In this document: positions 53,801 to 60,743 of the stretch, in pieces
How positions within the stretch are numbered: position 1 is the first letter of the stretch
Layout: every line of letters starts with the position of its first letter
Source of the DNA: Belliella aquatica
GTDB taxonomy: Bacteria; Bacteroidota; Bacteroidia; Cytophagales; Cyclobacteriaceae
Reading direction: 5' to 3'
NCBI RefSeq assembly: GCF_014637795.1
Contig: NZ_BMFD01000013.1
Location: 52,489-113,231 of the forward strand
Length of the DNA: 60,743 nt
Program-made: the position numbers and the translations under genes
The notes under the pieces: generated by a model
What the model saw: the letters and a program-made list of their open reading frames with translations, nothing else
Told to the model about the DNA's origin: nothing
The model's database searches: none

Positions 53801-56800
53801 AATCAATTGTTTTTCCTTCATACAGACAAAACAAGTTATTCTCCAAATGAGAAAGTGAAATTGAAATTTGGCTCAGCAGCTGACCTCTTGCATGTTTTTA
53901 TGCAAGTTGAGCAGAAAAATCAAATCGTCGCTGAATATCATTATGAATTGAGTAATGAAGTCAAATTCTTAGAAATCCCCACTTCAGACAAAGATCTAGG
54001 AGGGATGCATGTTCATTATCAATACGTGTTTGCGAATAGCGCTTTTTCAGAATCGAAATTTATACCTATCAATGCTCCGAGGGTTGACCTACGAATAGAA
54101 ACCTTGAGTTTTAGAGACAAATTATTACCCGGTCAGACAGAAACTTGGACATTCAAAATTTCACAAAATAATAAAAGAGTCAAACAAGCTGAATTACTTG
54201 CAGGAATGTATGACTTATCCTTGGACAAGCTATCTAATAGCACAAATAGATGGGGATTTGAGCCTTTTGAAAACACTATTTTTTACAGTAGAATAGGAAC
54301 AAGTCTTGGGGATGGTTTTACTAAAGCGAGTGGTTTTTTGTTGACGGATCGCTATTGGATAAACACCATTAATCCTAACCTTTCATTTATCCCAAACTTT
54401 GACTGGTTTGGCTTTAGCATTTCACCAAGGAGTATCAAGAACACAAATTACCGAGCTAGATTATCTGAAAAGCTCTACCAAAATAGAATACAAACAAGTA
54501 AAGACTCAAAAATCCCTAAAGGAGTGATAACAGGAATAGTAACCGATATCTTGGGAGATCCTCTAGAAAGTGTCAGAGTAGGGAATTTTGAATCAAAAGC
54601 TCACACAAGCTCTGATAAGAATGGATTTTTTCAAATTAAGGCTGAAAATGGTCATTCTTTGACTTTTCATTATCCTAATTATCTCAAGGATACAGTGAAA
54701 ATCACTGATTTTAATAGCATCTCTATAGCTCTGCTTGAAAGGACTATTGAACTCGAAGGAGTGAATGTGATAGGTTATCTCTCTCAAAATAAAAGAGAAA
54801 TTAAGATCCGTGGGTCTAGTTCTCTTTTTGATTCAGGCCCTGTTTATGAAATTACAGAAGATGTTCAATTTGAGGAAAGTATAGTAGTTAATAATGAAAT
54901 TGAGACTGCAAGCTCTTCCCCAAAAGATCTCTCAAGTGAAGCAAGCCTTGGAATGTATCCTATACAATACAGGTCTAATCTTAACGAGACAGCATTTTTT
55001 CTACCACATTTGAATACGAATAGGAAGGGAGAAGTAGCGTTTTCATTTGATATTCCTGAGTCTTTGACATCGTGGAAGCTGATGCTTTTGGCACATGATA
55101 AGAATCTCAACAAATCGTATAAAGAGCTGAAAGTTTTCACACAAAAAGAGCTGATGATCAGTCCCAATTTCCCAAGATTCCTTAGAGAGGGAGATCAGGT
55201 AACCTTGAAAGCAAGGATTGATAATTTCAGTAAAGAACCAATACTTGGTAAAGCTAAATTGATTCTCTCAACTCCTGATGGGAAAGACTCAATTCCAAAT
55301 CAAAATTTTGAAAATGTTGACGTCAAAATACAAGGACAAAGTAATGCAACAGTTAGCTGGGATGTCTTGGTGCCATCAGGAGTCGATCTCCTAGCGTATA
55401 AAGTTTCTTTTGCAAGCGAAAAATATTCAGACGGGGAAAAGAATGTTTTGCCAATCTTAAGTAAAAGGATACTGATGACGGAAACCATGTCATTGTGGGC
55501 CAATCGGGGTGAAATCAGAAACTTTTCATTTGAAAAACTTAAAAATAATCAATCCTCAACGCTCGAAAGTAAATCCTTAAGCTTTGATCTTTATACAAAC
55601 CCTATTTGGCATATTCTCCAAAGCTTTCCATTTATTGATCAATTACCAAAGGAAAATTCAGAGCAATTGATATCTAAAATCTTTGTAAACAGTATAGGAA
55701 TTCAACTCATCAAGCAAAATGACGAGATCAGAAATTTGTTGGAGTCATGGCGTGATTCAAGTTCTGATCATTCCAATTTGAATATCGATGATAAAATTAG
55801 TGCCATTCTGCTGCAGGAATCCCCTTGGGTTAAGAGTTTTGAATCAGATGAGGTAAAAAAAGAAAAACTAGCAAGGCTATTAGATACGCTACGACTTAAA
55901 GATCAAATAGAAATTGATTCTAAAAAATTAGCAGAATTTCAGAAAGTAGATGGAAGTTTTGCTTGGTTCAAGGGCTCGAGAGGTTCTAATATTCCAATGA
56001 CCATGCACGTCTTAGAAGTTTTGGGAAAATTGAGTCAATTAGATAATAATTTATTGAGTGGCGACCTGCGTCAGATTGCTGAGAAAGCTTTAGAATTTGT
56101 AGGTTATGAAATGCAGCGAAGTTACAAAGACCTACTTAATCGTGCGTCTGAAATGGAGGTTAAAGAACAAAAGGAATTCTTAAACCAAAACTGGATTAGT
56201 CTAAATCAGCTCAATGCCTTGTATTTGAAAGTGCTTTTTAATAAAAAATACCTCACTTCCCAAAGTATAGCAGCTGAAGAATTTTATTTACAAAACCTTA
56301 AAAAGCATGCTTCTAACCTTAGCCTTTATAGAAAAGCCAAAGCAGCATTGATTTTCGAAAATTCTAATGATGATTTTTATCGTGATTTGATCATGTCTAT
56401 TTATGAAAATAGCATTCAATCCGAAGAAATGGGTGTTTATTGGGCTCAGCCAGAAGGTTTTTATTCTTGGAATGAAGACCCGATTGGAACACATGCTTCA
56501 TTCATTGAAGTTTTTTCATTTCTTGGAAATCGTGTTTTTGGAGAAGAGAAAAATCAAAGTTTCTTGAATGAAATGAAAAAATGGCTGATAAAAAATAAGC
56601 AAACTACCAATTGGACAACTTCTAAGTCAACAGTCGCCGCTATTGCTGCACTTTTAATAAATGACACAAAATCTGATCAGCAAAATAAAGAAGTTACAGT
56701 GACTGTGGGCAATCAGTATTTTTATTCAGTCGATCCTACTGATGCTGCTATTTCCACTGGCTACCTTAGCAATACTTGGGGAAAAAGTGAGATAAAGTCA

Positions 56801-57325
56801 GAGCTTTCAGAAGTTAAAATACAGAACGATAGTAAAGAACCTGTTTTTGGAGGAGTGTACTGGCAATACCTTGAAGAAATCGAAAATATTTCCAATAGCG
56901 GGTCACATTTAAATATAGAAAAATCAATACTATTAAAAAGCAGACAAGAGGGAATAGAAAAATTTAGTACAGTAAATGAACAAACTCAAATAGAAATAGG
57001 CGATTTAGTCAAAATAAGACTAGAAGTTCGAGTCGATAGAGATGTGGATTACATTTATATCAAAGATCAGAGGGCATCAGGACTAGAACCTACAAAGGTA
57101 TTGTCTGGATTTAAATATCAGAATAATGTGGGGTATTATGCAAGTCATAAAGATGCTTCTTCACACTTCTATTTCGAATCTTTGAAAAAAGGAGTACATG
57201 TTTTTGAGTATGAACTTAGAGCTTCCCAGGCGGGCGAATATTCCGGGGGTATTGCCCAGATTCAAAGTTACTATGCGCCTGAGTTTTCTAGTCAAGCAAG
57301 AAGTAAAAAAATTGTAATTGATTAA
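50870..57325 (+). CDS. Alpha-2-macroglobulin-like large secreted protein without thioester cysteine
   Basis: A 2151-aa protein from ATG 50870 (TTG 50864 rejected). It has an N-terminal signal sequence (KIFICTSFFILTSFYFVEA) and no lipobox. An N-terminal helical region (about 25-380) precedes macroglobulin-type beta domains. The MG2-like domain (about 585: FFDRQIYRPSQKVLFKGIVYQG) is followed by a carboxypeptidase-regulatory-like insert (about 1216-1297: GVITGIVTDILGDPLESVRVG), the A2M core (about 1385: GEVAFSFDIPESLTSWKLMLLAHD) and an alpha-alpha barrel thioester domain. Where thioester members have GCxEQ, this one has KENSEQ (about 1594-1599), with no Cys. It is therefore unlikely to trap proteases covalently, as in other large Bacteroidota members. 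No penicillin-binding protein 1C gene, the usual partner in Gammaproteobacteria, is adjacent. Function uncertain. Confidence 0.88.
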   Translation: MTKLYKIFICTSFFILTSFYFVEASPNHDYEKLWRKVEIYELKGLPKSASEVVNSIYDQAKREKESAQIIKALIYQSKFSLTLEENAELKLFKRFQAEIEEADGIYKSLLQNKLAEILTDYYKNNRYVYQRRAKTEEKINIDDFRTWNESNIQSTILQLYESSLENKTLLEETELEKVSEFILKEIETEVEGDYKWSIYDLFSENYISFLNFLNLINSDGFTENQIKERDYFVNFHYDNLSESDKFDSKIKILKLYKDRIHFHVEHNQDSEAVSWILKRLDFVYSQTFLIKADTYYVEALKDMIDQFGELPISNLIKFKLANFYVSQKSSSRDSSFQQNYQLAHQLLSEILKDAADLKIGRRAEALKKEIEKPYLEISLDRFIPQQTPSRIYLDYRNLDGLTWNLLQSNDEFVSTFSKVYNGDKIRSLLSELDLIKSWNTELINLNDFNGVAMEDVLPPLEYGSYILVGIHPENEEIIGYKIFNITDLAIITQRIDDSNTVRVVDRLTGSPLNDVSLKFVSKDKKNKYEFSNQWFSTDDQGKVEVKYSNIITNIDISLKVDSDSVTFNPRGFFDRGSARNQDKIQVETDLFFDRQIYRPSQKVLFKGIVYQGNDISKETSVGEKILLTLYDPNLVVIDQKEFETNEFGSFSGEFILPDKGLNGVYRILSKKADSKDMISKDQRNFEVGNFFFHVEEYKRPNFEIIFDPIKARYSVSDSITVSGNITAFSGAGIDNSTLKYTVFRRINLNREFYLNYPRARNFINQNQEIYHGQVLTAKNGNFSFDFLALPIEEIEPEYNPNYTYEVKVEVTDPSGETNSSSIYYNVAYHTLKIVSEVPAIVYKNSIDQKIEVYTTNLNGNKVPAELEIEVFKIQSPDRVLIPHNRTIAPDFQRESKEEFEEIFPYEFNHFYDTISKNKIWSTRINTANNSKIDLDEIKPWEEGKYVVKLYHTDSLGHIVKEEKEFEVIEFSSKNIADNQLFFLHTDKTSYSPNEKVKLKFGSAADLLHVFMQVEQKNQIVAEYHYELSNEVKFLEIPTSDKDLGGMHVHYQYVFANSAFSESKFIPINAPRVDLRIETLSFRDKLLPGQTETWTFKISQNNKRVKQAELLAGMYDLSLDKLSNSTNRWGFEPFENTIFYSRIGTSLGDGFTKASGFLLTDRYWINTINPNLSFIPNFDWFGFSISPRSIKNTNYRARLSEKLYQNRIQTSKDSKIPKGVITGIVTDILGDPLESVRVGNFESKAHTSSDKNGFFQIKAENGHSLTFHYPNYLKDTVKITDFNSISIALLERTIELEGVNVIGYLSQNKREIKIRGSSSLFDSGPVYEITEDVQFEESIVVNNEIETASSSPKDLSSEASLGMYPIQYRSNLNETAFFLPHLNTNRKGEVAFSFDIPESLTSWKLMLLAHDKNLNKSYKELKVFTQKELMISPNFPRFLREGDQVTLKARIDNFSKEPILGKAKLILSTPDGKDSIPNQNFENVDVKIQGQSNATVSWDVLVPSGVDLLAYKVSFASEKYSDGEKNVLPILSKRILMTETMSLWANRGEIRNFSFEKLKNNQSSTLESKSLSFDLYTNPIWHILQSFPFIDQLPKENSEQLISKIFVNSIGIQLIKQNDEIRNLLESWRDSSSDHSNLNIDDKISAILLQESPWVKSFESDEVKKEKLARLLDTLRLKDQIEIDSKKLAEFQKVDGSFAWFKGSRGSNIPMTMHVLEVLGKLSQLDNNLLSGDLRQIAEKALEFVGYEMQRSYKDLLNRASEMEVKEQKEFLNQNWISLNQLNALYLKVLFNKKYLTSQSIAAEEFYLQNLKKHASNLSLYRKAKAALIFENSNDDFYRDLIMSIYENSIQSEEMGVYWAQPEGFYSWNEDPIGTHASFIEVFSFLGNRVFGEEKNQSFLNEMKKWLIKNKQTTNWTTSKSTVAAIAALLINDTKSDQQNKEVTVTVGNQYFYSVDPTDAAISTGYLSNTWGKSEIKSELSEVKIQNDSKEPVFGGVYWQYLEEIENISNSGSHLNIEKSILLKSRQEGIEKFSTVNEQTQIEIGDLVKIRLEVRVDRDVDYIYIKDQRASGLEPTKVLSGFKYQNNVGYYASHKDASSHFYFESLKKGVHVFEYELRASQAGEYSGGIAQIQSYYAPEFSSQARSKKIVID

Positions 57326-57360
57326 TTACCAAAAAGCTTTTACTGACCTTGAGTTTTAAT

Positions 57361-57376
57361 AATCAAAGGGTTGATT
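57361..57376. promoter_or_regulatory. Palindrome upstream of the right-end kinase gene
   Basis: AATCAA-AGGG-TTGATT is a perfect 6-bp inverted repeat, 95 bp before the ATG at 57471. The half-sites point opposite to the FNR consensus (TTGAT-N4-ATCAA), so FNR is not implied. A possible operator or chance palindrome. Confidence 0.25.
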
Positions 57377-57470
57377 GTAAGTGATTGGCAAAAAGACTAT
57401 ATTCGACTCAGTAAAGTTTACTTGAAATTTGTTTTTTTTTCACTCTTTTTTAAACAAAAATTCTAACGTT

Positions 57471-60400
57471 ATGGAAGATCTAAAACCATTTTTAGACTTC
57501 ATCAAGGTGACCAAAAAACCTGCTGCGCTTATAAAAGCTGACGGAGATCGCTTTATTGTCATTTTCTCAAACCCATCATTTCAAGCCTTCTTCAATAAAG
57601 AACAGGTAGAAGAAGATTTGCATTTAGTTTACCAAAATATCATAAGTGACGAACACCAAAAGAAGGTTGATGAGTTAAGGCGATTTTTCTCTCAATCTCT
57701 GGAAAGTCATAAAGAGATCTCAATAAAGCTTGAAGAAATTTGCTTAAACGCTTCTGATGATGGAGGAAGTGCAATAGTTAATTTAGAGTTTAGTAATACT
57801 CCTATCAGTTCCACAGGAAATGAAAAATATTTCATTCACTTTGTAGAAGATGTTACTGAAAAATCGATGCTACAAAAGGAACTTGCTGCTCATAAGCTAT
57901 TAATGAGACAAGCAGAACAGATATCGGGTTTTGGAACTTGGGAGTTGGATGTGCTTACCAATGGGATTGCTTGGAGTGATGGTGTTTATCTTATTTGTGG
58001 CTATCAGCCTCAATCTTTTAAAGTTACTTTTGAATTAGGTCTTGGTGTCATTCATCCAGAGGATCGTTCTCTTGCTATTGAGGCAATGCAGCTTACATTG
58101 CAGACTGGGAAAGAATATAAAATTCAGAAGAGATTTTTGCTAGAAGATGGGACCGTTAAACAGATTTTGTCTCGGGGTTCTTTGATCAAAGATACAGAAG
58201 GCAATCCAATCAAATTAATTGGTGTTTTTCAAGATATTACAGATCAAATTGAGGCTGAAAAAAAAGTACAAGACACTTTAAATAATTTTCAGGCAATTGT
58301 AGAAAATGTAGATGGTATAATGTGGGAAGCGGACGCTTTGACATTTAAGTTTAGTTTTGTAAGTCCTCAAGTAGAAGAAATCCTAGGATATAGCCCCGAA
58401 GAATGGCTTTCTGAGGATCAATTTTGGATCAATCATATTCATCCTGATGATAGAAGTCAAGCTTATACCTATTGTAAAGACATGGTAGATCTTGGCGAAA
58501 ATCATATTTTCGAATATAGATTTAAAAAGAAATCAGGAGAATATATTCTTGTTCAAGATAGGGTTGCGGTACAGAAAAAATTCGGTAAGCCAGATAAGCT
58601 TAAAGGGATTTTGGTAGATATCAATGACCTTTATTATCAACAAAAAATTGAGCACCTCGAAAGGGTAGTTATGGAAAAAAGTATGGAAGGGGAGGTCACG
58701 CTCAAGGAAGTGCTTGTACTATTAATGCTCAAGTTGGATGAGCTTTTCCCAGATATGCAATCCTCCATGTTGAGAGTTGAAAATGGGAAAATATATAACT
58801 TGGCCTCACCATCCTTACCTCAAGATTATATTCTTGCTATTGAAGGCGAAGAGATAGGAGAGAATGCTGGTTCTTGCGGCACAGCTGCATTTACCAAGAA
58901 GGAGGTGATCGTATCTGATATTTTTGCTGATGAAAGATGGTCAAAATACAAGGATGTAGCCAAGAAATTTGGATTTCAATCCTGTTGGTCTAGACCAGTA
59001 TTTAATAAAAAAGGCGAAGTGGTGGCTACTTTTGCAAATTATTTCACAGAGCCGAGAATGCCTAGATCAATAGAGAAAGAAGCTATTGAGAGAGCACGAA
59101 GATTATCTTCAATCATTTTAGAGCATTTTTCTGACATCGAGCAAATCAGACATGCAAACGAACTTAATACATTCATAAATAAAGCCACAAATGAAGCTAT
59201 TTATGAATGGGACATGGTCAATGATAAGGTATATTGGGGTGAAAGTTTTGAGCGGTTTTTTGGTTATGTCCATCAGGGGGATTTTACTGGAAGTGATTGG
59301 CGAAAAATGATGCATCCTGAGGATATTGAAGATTCATATCTAAAGATCAACGAGTTTTTTACAGACCCCGAGAAGTTTAAAATTTCAGAAGAGCATAGAC
59401 TAATCAAAAAAGATGGATCTGTGATTTTTGCTGAAATTATAGGTTTCATAATTAGAAATAATCAAAATACTCCTATACGCCTTATTGGAGTAATTCGGGA
59501 CATAACTGAGACAAGAGAATTACGAAAATTACTAGATTCTGCATCTCAAATGGCAAAAATTGGCGCTTGGGAGTTGGATGTTAGAAGTAAGGAACTCTAT
59601 TGGTCCCATATGACAAGACAAATCCATGAGTGTCCTGATGATCTTGAGATTGATCTTGAACAATCCATTAATTTTTATCAGGAAGATTATAGAGAAGAAA
59701 TAAGAAAGTTAGTAAATAACTGTATTGAAAATGGTGTTCCATTTGATTTTGAGTTTCCAATAACGACTTACCAAGGAGACGAAAAGTGGGTGAGGGCTCT
59801 GGGGCAAGCTGAATTTTTCAATGGATCATGCATTAAAATATTTGGTAGTTTTCAGGATGTTCATGTCAGAAAATTAGCCGAAAAGCAAGTTGAATTACAT
59901 TTGCAAGACTTGGCTAAGTCTAATGCTGAGCTAGAGCAGTTTGCTTATGTAGCATCTCACGATTTGCAAGAACCACTACGCATGGTAACAAGTTTTTTAG
60001 CACTGATTGACAAAAAATACCATGATATTTTGGACGAAAAAGGGAAGACCTACATTGATTATGCAATGGATGGAGCTATCCGGATGCGGAATATAATTTT
60101 GGATTTATTGGAGTTTTCTAGGGTAGGGAGGGTTTCAGGACAGAAAAAATTTATTGATCTTAATGAAGTTGTTGAAGAAGTGATCAAGCTTCAAAAACAA
60201 GCTATTCATGAAAGTGGGGCAAAAATTTCATCTGATTCCTTGCCGATTGTAGTTTCTAATAAATTATTGATGTTGCAGGTATTTCAAAATATTATTGGAA
60301 ATGCTCTTAAATATAGAAAGATTGATGTCGCACCTAAAGTTTATATTTCTTTTGAAGAGAAAGCAAAGTTCTGGCAAATTGCAATTAAGGACAATGGGAT

Positions 60401-60590
60401 AGGAATCGAGAAAGTTTACCATGATAAGGTGTTTGTGATTTTTCAACGACTCCATAACAAAGATGAATATTCAGGTACAGGCATAGGTTTAGCCATTGTC
60501 AAAAAGATCATCAATAATCTTGGTGGAGAAATTTGGTTAGAATCTGAGATTGATAAAGGGAGTACCTTCTATTTCACCATTCCAAAATAA
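57471..60590 (+). CDS. Multi-PAS/GAF soluble sensor histidine kinase
   Basis: A 1039-aa protein from ATG 57471. The longer TTG form (57429) adds a hydrophobic fragment not seen in its paralogues. The order is divergent PAS (1-130), PAS (about 145-260), PAS (270-388), GAF (about 395-555, with GSCGTAAFTKKEVIVSDI), PAS (565-680), PAS (685-800), DHp with QFAYVASHDLQEPLRMV (H830), and ATPase (NIIGNALKY, KDNGIGI, FQRLH, GTGIGLA). The H-box and ATPase are almost those of the island kinases 28 kb away, so this is an eighth member of the same paralogous group. It has no receiver domain and no adjacent regulator, and probably signals to the same pool of stand-alone regulators. A strong hairpin follows the stop. 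Confidence 0.92.
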   Translation: MEDLKPFLDFIKVTKKPAALIKADGDRFIVIFSNPSFQAFFNKEQVEEDLHLVYQNIISDEHQKKVDELRRFFSQSLESHKEISIKLEEICLNASDDGGSAIVNLEFSNTPISSTGNEKYFIHFVEDVTEKSMLQKELAAHKLLMRQAEQISGFGTWELDVLTNGIAWSDGVYLICGYQPQSFKVTFELGLGVIHPEDRSLAIEAMQLTLQTGKEYKIQKRFLLEDGTVKQILSRGSLIKDTEGNPIKLIGVFQDITDQIEAEKKVQDTLNNFQAIVENVDGIMWEADALTFKFSFVSPQVEEILGYSPEEWLSEDQFWINHIHPDDRSQAYTYCKDMVDLGENHIFEYRFKKKSGEYILVQDRVAVQKKFGKPDKLKGILVDINDLYYQQKIEHLERVVMEKSMEGEVTLKEVLVLLMLKLDELFPDMQSSMLRVENGKIYNLASPSLPQDYILAIEGEEIGENAGSCGTAAFTKKEVIVSDIFADERWSKYKDVAKKFGFQSCWSRPVFNKKGEVVATFANYFTEPRMPRSIEKEAIERARRLSSIILEHFSDIEQIRHANELNTFINKATNEAIYEWDMVNDKVYWGESFERFFGYVHQGDFTGSDWRKMMHPEDIEDSYLKINEFFTDPEKFKISEEHRLIKKDGSVIFAEIIGFIIRNNQNTPIRLIGVIRDITETRELRKLLDSASQMAKIGAWELDVRSKELYWSHMTRQIHECPDDLEIDLEQSINFYQEDYREEIRKLVNNCIENGVPFDFEFPITTYQGDEKWVRALGQAEFFNGSCIKIFGSFQDVHVRKLAEKQVELHLQDLAKSNAELEQFAYVASHDLQEPLRMVTSFLALIDKKYHDILDEKGKTYIDYAMDGAIRMRNIILDLLEFSRVGRVSGQKKFIDLNEVVEEVIKLQKQAIHESGAKISSDSLPIVVSNKLLMLQVFQNIIGNALKYRKIDVAPKVYISFEEKAKFWQIAIKDNGIGIEKVYHDKVFVIFQRLHNKDEYSGTGIGLAIVKKIINNLGGEIWLESEIDKGSTFYFTIPK

Positions 60591-60593
60591 AAA

Positions 60594-60623
60594 GGCCTGT
60601 CAGAATGATGATTCAGACAGGCC
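60594..60623. terminator. Terminator-like hairpin after the right-end kinase
   Basis: GGCCTGTC (60594-60601) pairs with GACAGGCC (60616-60623), and the inner GAAT/ATTC (60603-60606/60611-60614) extends the stem. The T-run (TTTTTATTTT) is on the - strand side, so it looks like an intrinsic terminator for a gene entering from the right edge on the - strand. It may also stop the + strand kinase transcript. It shares the CCTGTCAG core with the terminator at 42821. Confidence 0.7.
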
Positions 60624-60743
60624 CTAAAAGTTAATTAGCGGTAATGTGGTCAAAAATAGTTGGTGACTTTTGTTGAAAAATTTCTTAACATGCCATGCAG
60701 ATTCGAAGAGGACGTAAGCTCTGCTGAGGAGCAACTTACCAGC
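60624..60743. other. Window edge, no assignable gene
   Basis: About 120 bp. On the - strand one frame is open from the edge to a TAG at 60624-60626 directly abutting the hairpin (39 codons), and another is open to a TGA at 60650-60652 (31 codons). Either could be the end of a gene coming from the right, which would fit the orientation of the terminator. Neither translation matches a family I recognise. Confidence 0.3.

Noticed and set aside
57361-57376. FNR binding site upstream of the right-end kinase
   Set aside because: The half-sites are in the reverse order of the FNR consensus, so the palindrome is listed only as an unassigned repeat.
57429-57470. TTG start for the right-end kinase
   Set aside because: The extra 14 residues have no counterpart in the paralogues, and ATG 57471 gives a typical PAS N-terminus.
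1-60743. CRISPR array, tRNA, rRNA, integrase or complete insertion sequence
   Set aside because: The only regular direct repeats are the coding 99-bp units. I saw no spacer-repeat pattern, no tRNA-like cloverleaf ends and no transposase or integrase motif.

Overview
The window reads as chromosomal DNA of an AT-rich Bacteroidota bacterium, most likely order Cytophagales and perhaps family Cyclobacteriaceae. This rests on type IX secretion system (T9SS) type B C-terminal sorting domains, PorP/SprF partner proteins, a TonB-dependent receptor paired with a DUF4249 lipoprotein, large PAS/GAF kinases with an SHDLQEPLRM H-box, and genes without Shine-Dalgarno sequences. No rRNA, tRNA, CRISPR array or complete mobile element was recognised. 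Genus is not assignable by eye.

Layout. 1-1389 (+): the 3' end of a T9SS type B surface protein followed by its PorP/SprF partner. 1503-1871 (+): a small AraC-type HTH protein. 1848-29481 (-): a 27.6 kb signalling island. Its left part (1848-7500) holds four single-domain response regulators, one REC-PAS-DHp protein and one beta-propeller sensor. The last two end in a histidine-containing DHp helix pair but have no ATPase domain. Its right part (7643-29481) holds seven sensor kinases with full DHp and ATPase domains, including a CheB-CheR-PAS-kinase fusion. 29841-35039 (-): a second T9SS surface protein, with 29 thrombospondin type-3 repeats of 33 residues, plus a second PorP/SprF. This is the mirror image of the cassette at the left edge. 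35401-42687 (+): a DUF4349 lipoprotein, the TonB receptor/DUF4249 pair, a THUMP-domain RNA methyltransferase, and a 602-aa protein resembling nitronate monooxygenases. 42860-49477 (-): an ammonifying nitrite reduction operon, nrfH-nrfA-outer-membrane barrel-ccsBA. 49696-60590 (+): a small membrane histidine kinase, a 2151-aa alpha-2-macroglobulin-like protein without a thioester cysteine, and an eighth large PAS/GAF kinase of the island type.

How the parts may work together (inference). The kinases carry no receiver domains and the regulators carry no output domains, so signalling must pass between separate proteins. The two DHp-only proteins lack the acidic residue that normally follows the phospho-histidine, and each is translationally coupled or nearly fused to a CheY-like regulator with a GW[DE]F motif. 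They are candidates for histidine phosphotransfer relays fed by the neighbouring kinases. The flanking T9SS/PorP cassettes hint that the island may control surface adhesion or gliding, but nothing in the sequence proves it. The nrf operon has a candidate CRP/FNR-superfamily operator and a Bacteroidetes-type -7 promoter element upstream of nrfH.

Start codons. Eight genes have upstream in-frame GTG/TTG codons that look like false starts. I chose ATG starts at 14884, 30794, 35401, 38726, 40879, 49696, 50870 and 57471. Residue numbers in those entries count from these ATGs.
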